Source: Bacteroidota bacterium (GTDB taxonomy: Bacteria > Bacteroidota > Bacteroidia > Bacteroidales > Prolixibacteraceae). From it: 8,434 bases of DNA. The notes beneath the pieces are model-generated. The model was not told where the DNA came from. It searched no databases and was given only the letters and a program-made list of their open reading frames with translations. Below, piece after piece: positions 8,301 through 8,434 of the stretch (positions within the stretch are counted from its first letter, which is position 1; every line of letters begins with the position of its first letter). The stretch spans positions 1-8,434 of the forward strand of contig JAMDDG010000047.1 in NCBI GenBank assembly GCA_023488865.1, written 5' to 3'. The translations under genes and the position numbers were made by a program.

Positions 8301-8434
8301 CCGCAAAACGCCTTCAATTTTTCTTTGGGCGCCGATTATAAGGGTTTTAGCCTGATGCTCCAGTTTTATGGCGTAAACAATGTGACACGGCTTGTGGATT
8401 TTAGGGACTTTATGAATAATATCGATCTCGTCTA
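5322..8434 (+). CDS. SusC/RagA-family TonB-dependent receptor with STN domain (3' end outside window)
   Basis: Outer-membrane active transporter for oligosaccharides, working with a SusD-like lipoprotein and TonB/ExbBD. The frame is open from ATG 5322 to the window edge: 1037 codons with no stop, so perhaps the last hundred or so residues are missing. Order: long basic leader with hydrophobic core (about 18-38); STN signalling domain (about 48-123, LNLKLKDASLEEVIWGI); carboxypeptidase-regulatory-like beta domain (about 143-213, LEGKVTDAKGDPIPGTTVIV); the EEVVAVGYG segment (220-228); plug (to about 346, with LKDASATAVYG and NGVILITTRRG); then the beta-barrel. A Ca-loop-like DFNGDGVIDYKD lies at 8238-8273 and the family motif DFRDFMNNIDLV at the edge. 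The STN domain marks a receptor that signals to FecR, whose gene is just upstream. The start at 5322 gives the long leader usual for STN-type SusC proteins; Met21/Met22 (5382, 5385) are alternatives. The glycan is not readable, though the mannosidase suggests a mannose-containing one. Confidence 0.95.
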   Translation, partial: MKKNLVKHSPQRRALIKYIIMMKAVWILVMASVLQVTAGNTESYSQNTKLNLKLKDASLEEVIWGIRKQTEFNFFYNTEDVKEVNGLNLNYKDATAQEILTKCLAGTGLTFEIVNKAVIIKEKDKPIHGITTVVLEQPRKKQLEGKVTDAKGDPIPGTTVIVKGTTIGTITNGDGEFVLNVPLDSKILSFSFVGFKSQEIPIGNKTTFNIVLEEMTVGLEEVVAVGYGVQKKASVVGAITTTTGKELERVGGVTNLTQALTGQLPGLTTIQTTGQPGNADPKIYIRGQSTWNGGEPLILVDGVERRMNDLDMSEVDNISVLKDASATAVYGVKGANGVILITTRRGSKGKPVLSISANSTVKSPSRLIDKLDSYNTLRIKDESIEREVVLNEAEWGDYTPLPIVERYRNQQSLKYPEAYPNIDWRRETIKNTAMDHHVNLNVSGGTDFVKYFSTLAYLHEGDLLKHYENGRGYKPSAGYDRFNFRTNLDLKLTKSTLLKINLAGVYGIRKGNPGDYTAFQTRGAYSMPPNAFMPQYSDGRWGSHNTVQPNPVSGLANSLWKFQKTDLTSDFTLSQKLDFITSGLGISGNVSFDNHLESQGGIQEVGGIPTKWINPAIEDMGPGEDPDKYILIDPIKGINQFDWVRLPWILQDEVGSSLIRRRLFYQIQANYARTFGRHDITATGVFTREQQATGSEFQHYREDWVFRATYNYEGKYFAEFNGAYNGSEKFGPRYRFGFFPSAAVGWTISNEKFMKNLTWLNKLKLRYSYGLIGDDGISQRWLYNTQWRYGLTSPLAEYAHPYNRSPYTWYTESVIGNPGIHWEKAKKSNLGLEMAVLKNMLSANVEYFTEDRTDILLVGPSRTLPAYFGGTPPTANVGRVKKKGYEVELRFNKNLQNWLFWANTSVTHAIDKILYKEEPSLKDPHLLAQGFQIDQTKTTIRDGFYNTWDEVYSGAQGANNNNLKLPGDYKIIDFNGDGVIDYKDAAPYGYSIRPQNAFNFSLGADYKGFSLMLQFYGVNNVTRLVDFRDFMNNIDLV

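Noticed and set aside
6826..8355. Short plus-strand open frames at 6826-7023, 7333-7584, 7784-7996 and 8146-8355
   Set aside because: They are out-of-frame readings within the receptor barrel, whose own frame is continuous and matches SusC proteins throughout.

Overview
The window comes from a member of the Bacteroidota. The evidence is a SusC/RagA-type TonB-dependent receptor with an N-terminal STN domain, a Bacteroidota-style FecR anti-sigma factor with a C-terminal DUF4974-like region, and mostly weak Shine-Dalgarno sequences. The receptor leader looks like those of environmental Bacteroidales, but I would not name a family. All genes are on the plus strand, and coding density is high. No tRNA, rRNA, CRISPR array, insertion sequence or other mobile element was seen, and no gene-free stretch exceeds 125 bases.

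Left part (1-3924), sugar metabolism. The window opens inside the last ~62 codons of a D-lyxose isomerase-like cupin (1-188). A PfkB/ribokinase-family sugar kinase follows (212-1234), and its stop overlaps the start of an exported GH38 alpha-mannosidase (1231-3924) in an ATGA junction. The spacing suggests one operon. A coherent but unproven reading is that the mannosidase frees mannose outside the cytoplasm, the lyxose/mannose-type isomerase makes fructose (or xylulose from lyxose), and the kinase phosphorylates the ketose. The isomerase and kinase are visibly more AT-rich than everything after about 1300, so this operon may have been assembled from parts of different origin.

Right part (4048-8434), signal-controlled import. 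After a 123-base gap carrying a perfect inverted repeat come a membrane-anchored FecR-like anti-sigma factor (4048-5235) and a SusC-like receptor (5322 to the window edge, 1037 codons visible, no stop reached). The receptor's STN domain is the part that normally talks to FecR, so the two should form a transport-coupled signalling pair that derepresses an ECF sigma factor. That sigma factor gene, normally directly upstream of fecR, is not here; the mannosidase occupies its usual place. The 86-base fecR-receptor gap holds two adjacent stem-loops that could set the relative expression of the two genes.

Overall this looks like one end of a polysaccharide utilization locus for a mannose-containing glycan. 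A SusD-like lipoprotein gene is expected just beyond the right edge. I found no clearly new system. The most useful oddities are the missing sigma factor, the two stem-loops, and the composition change with an unusual C-terminal tail at the kinase-mannosidase junction.
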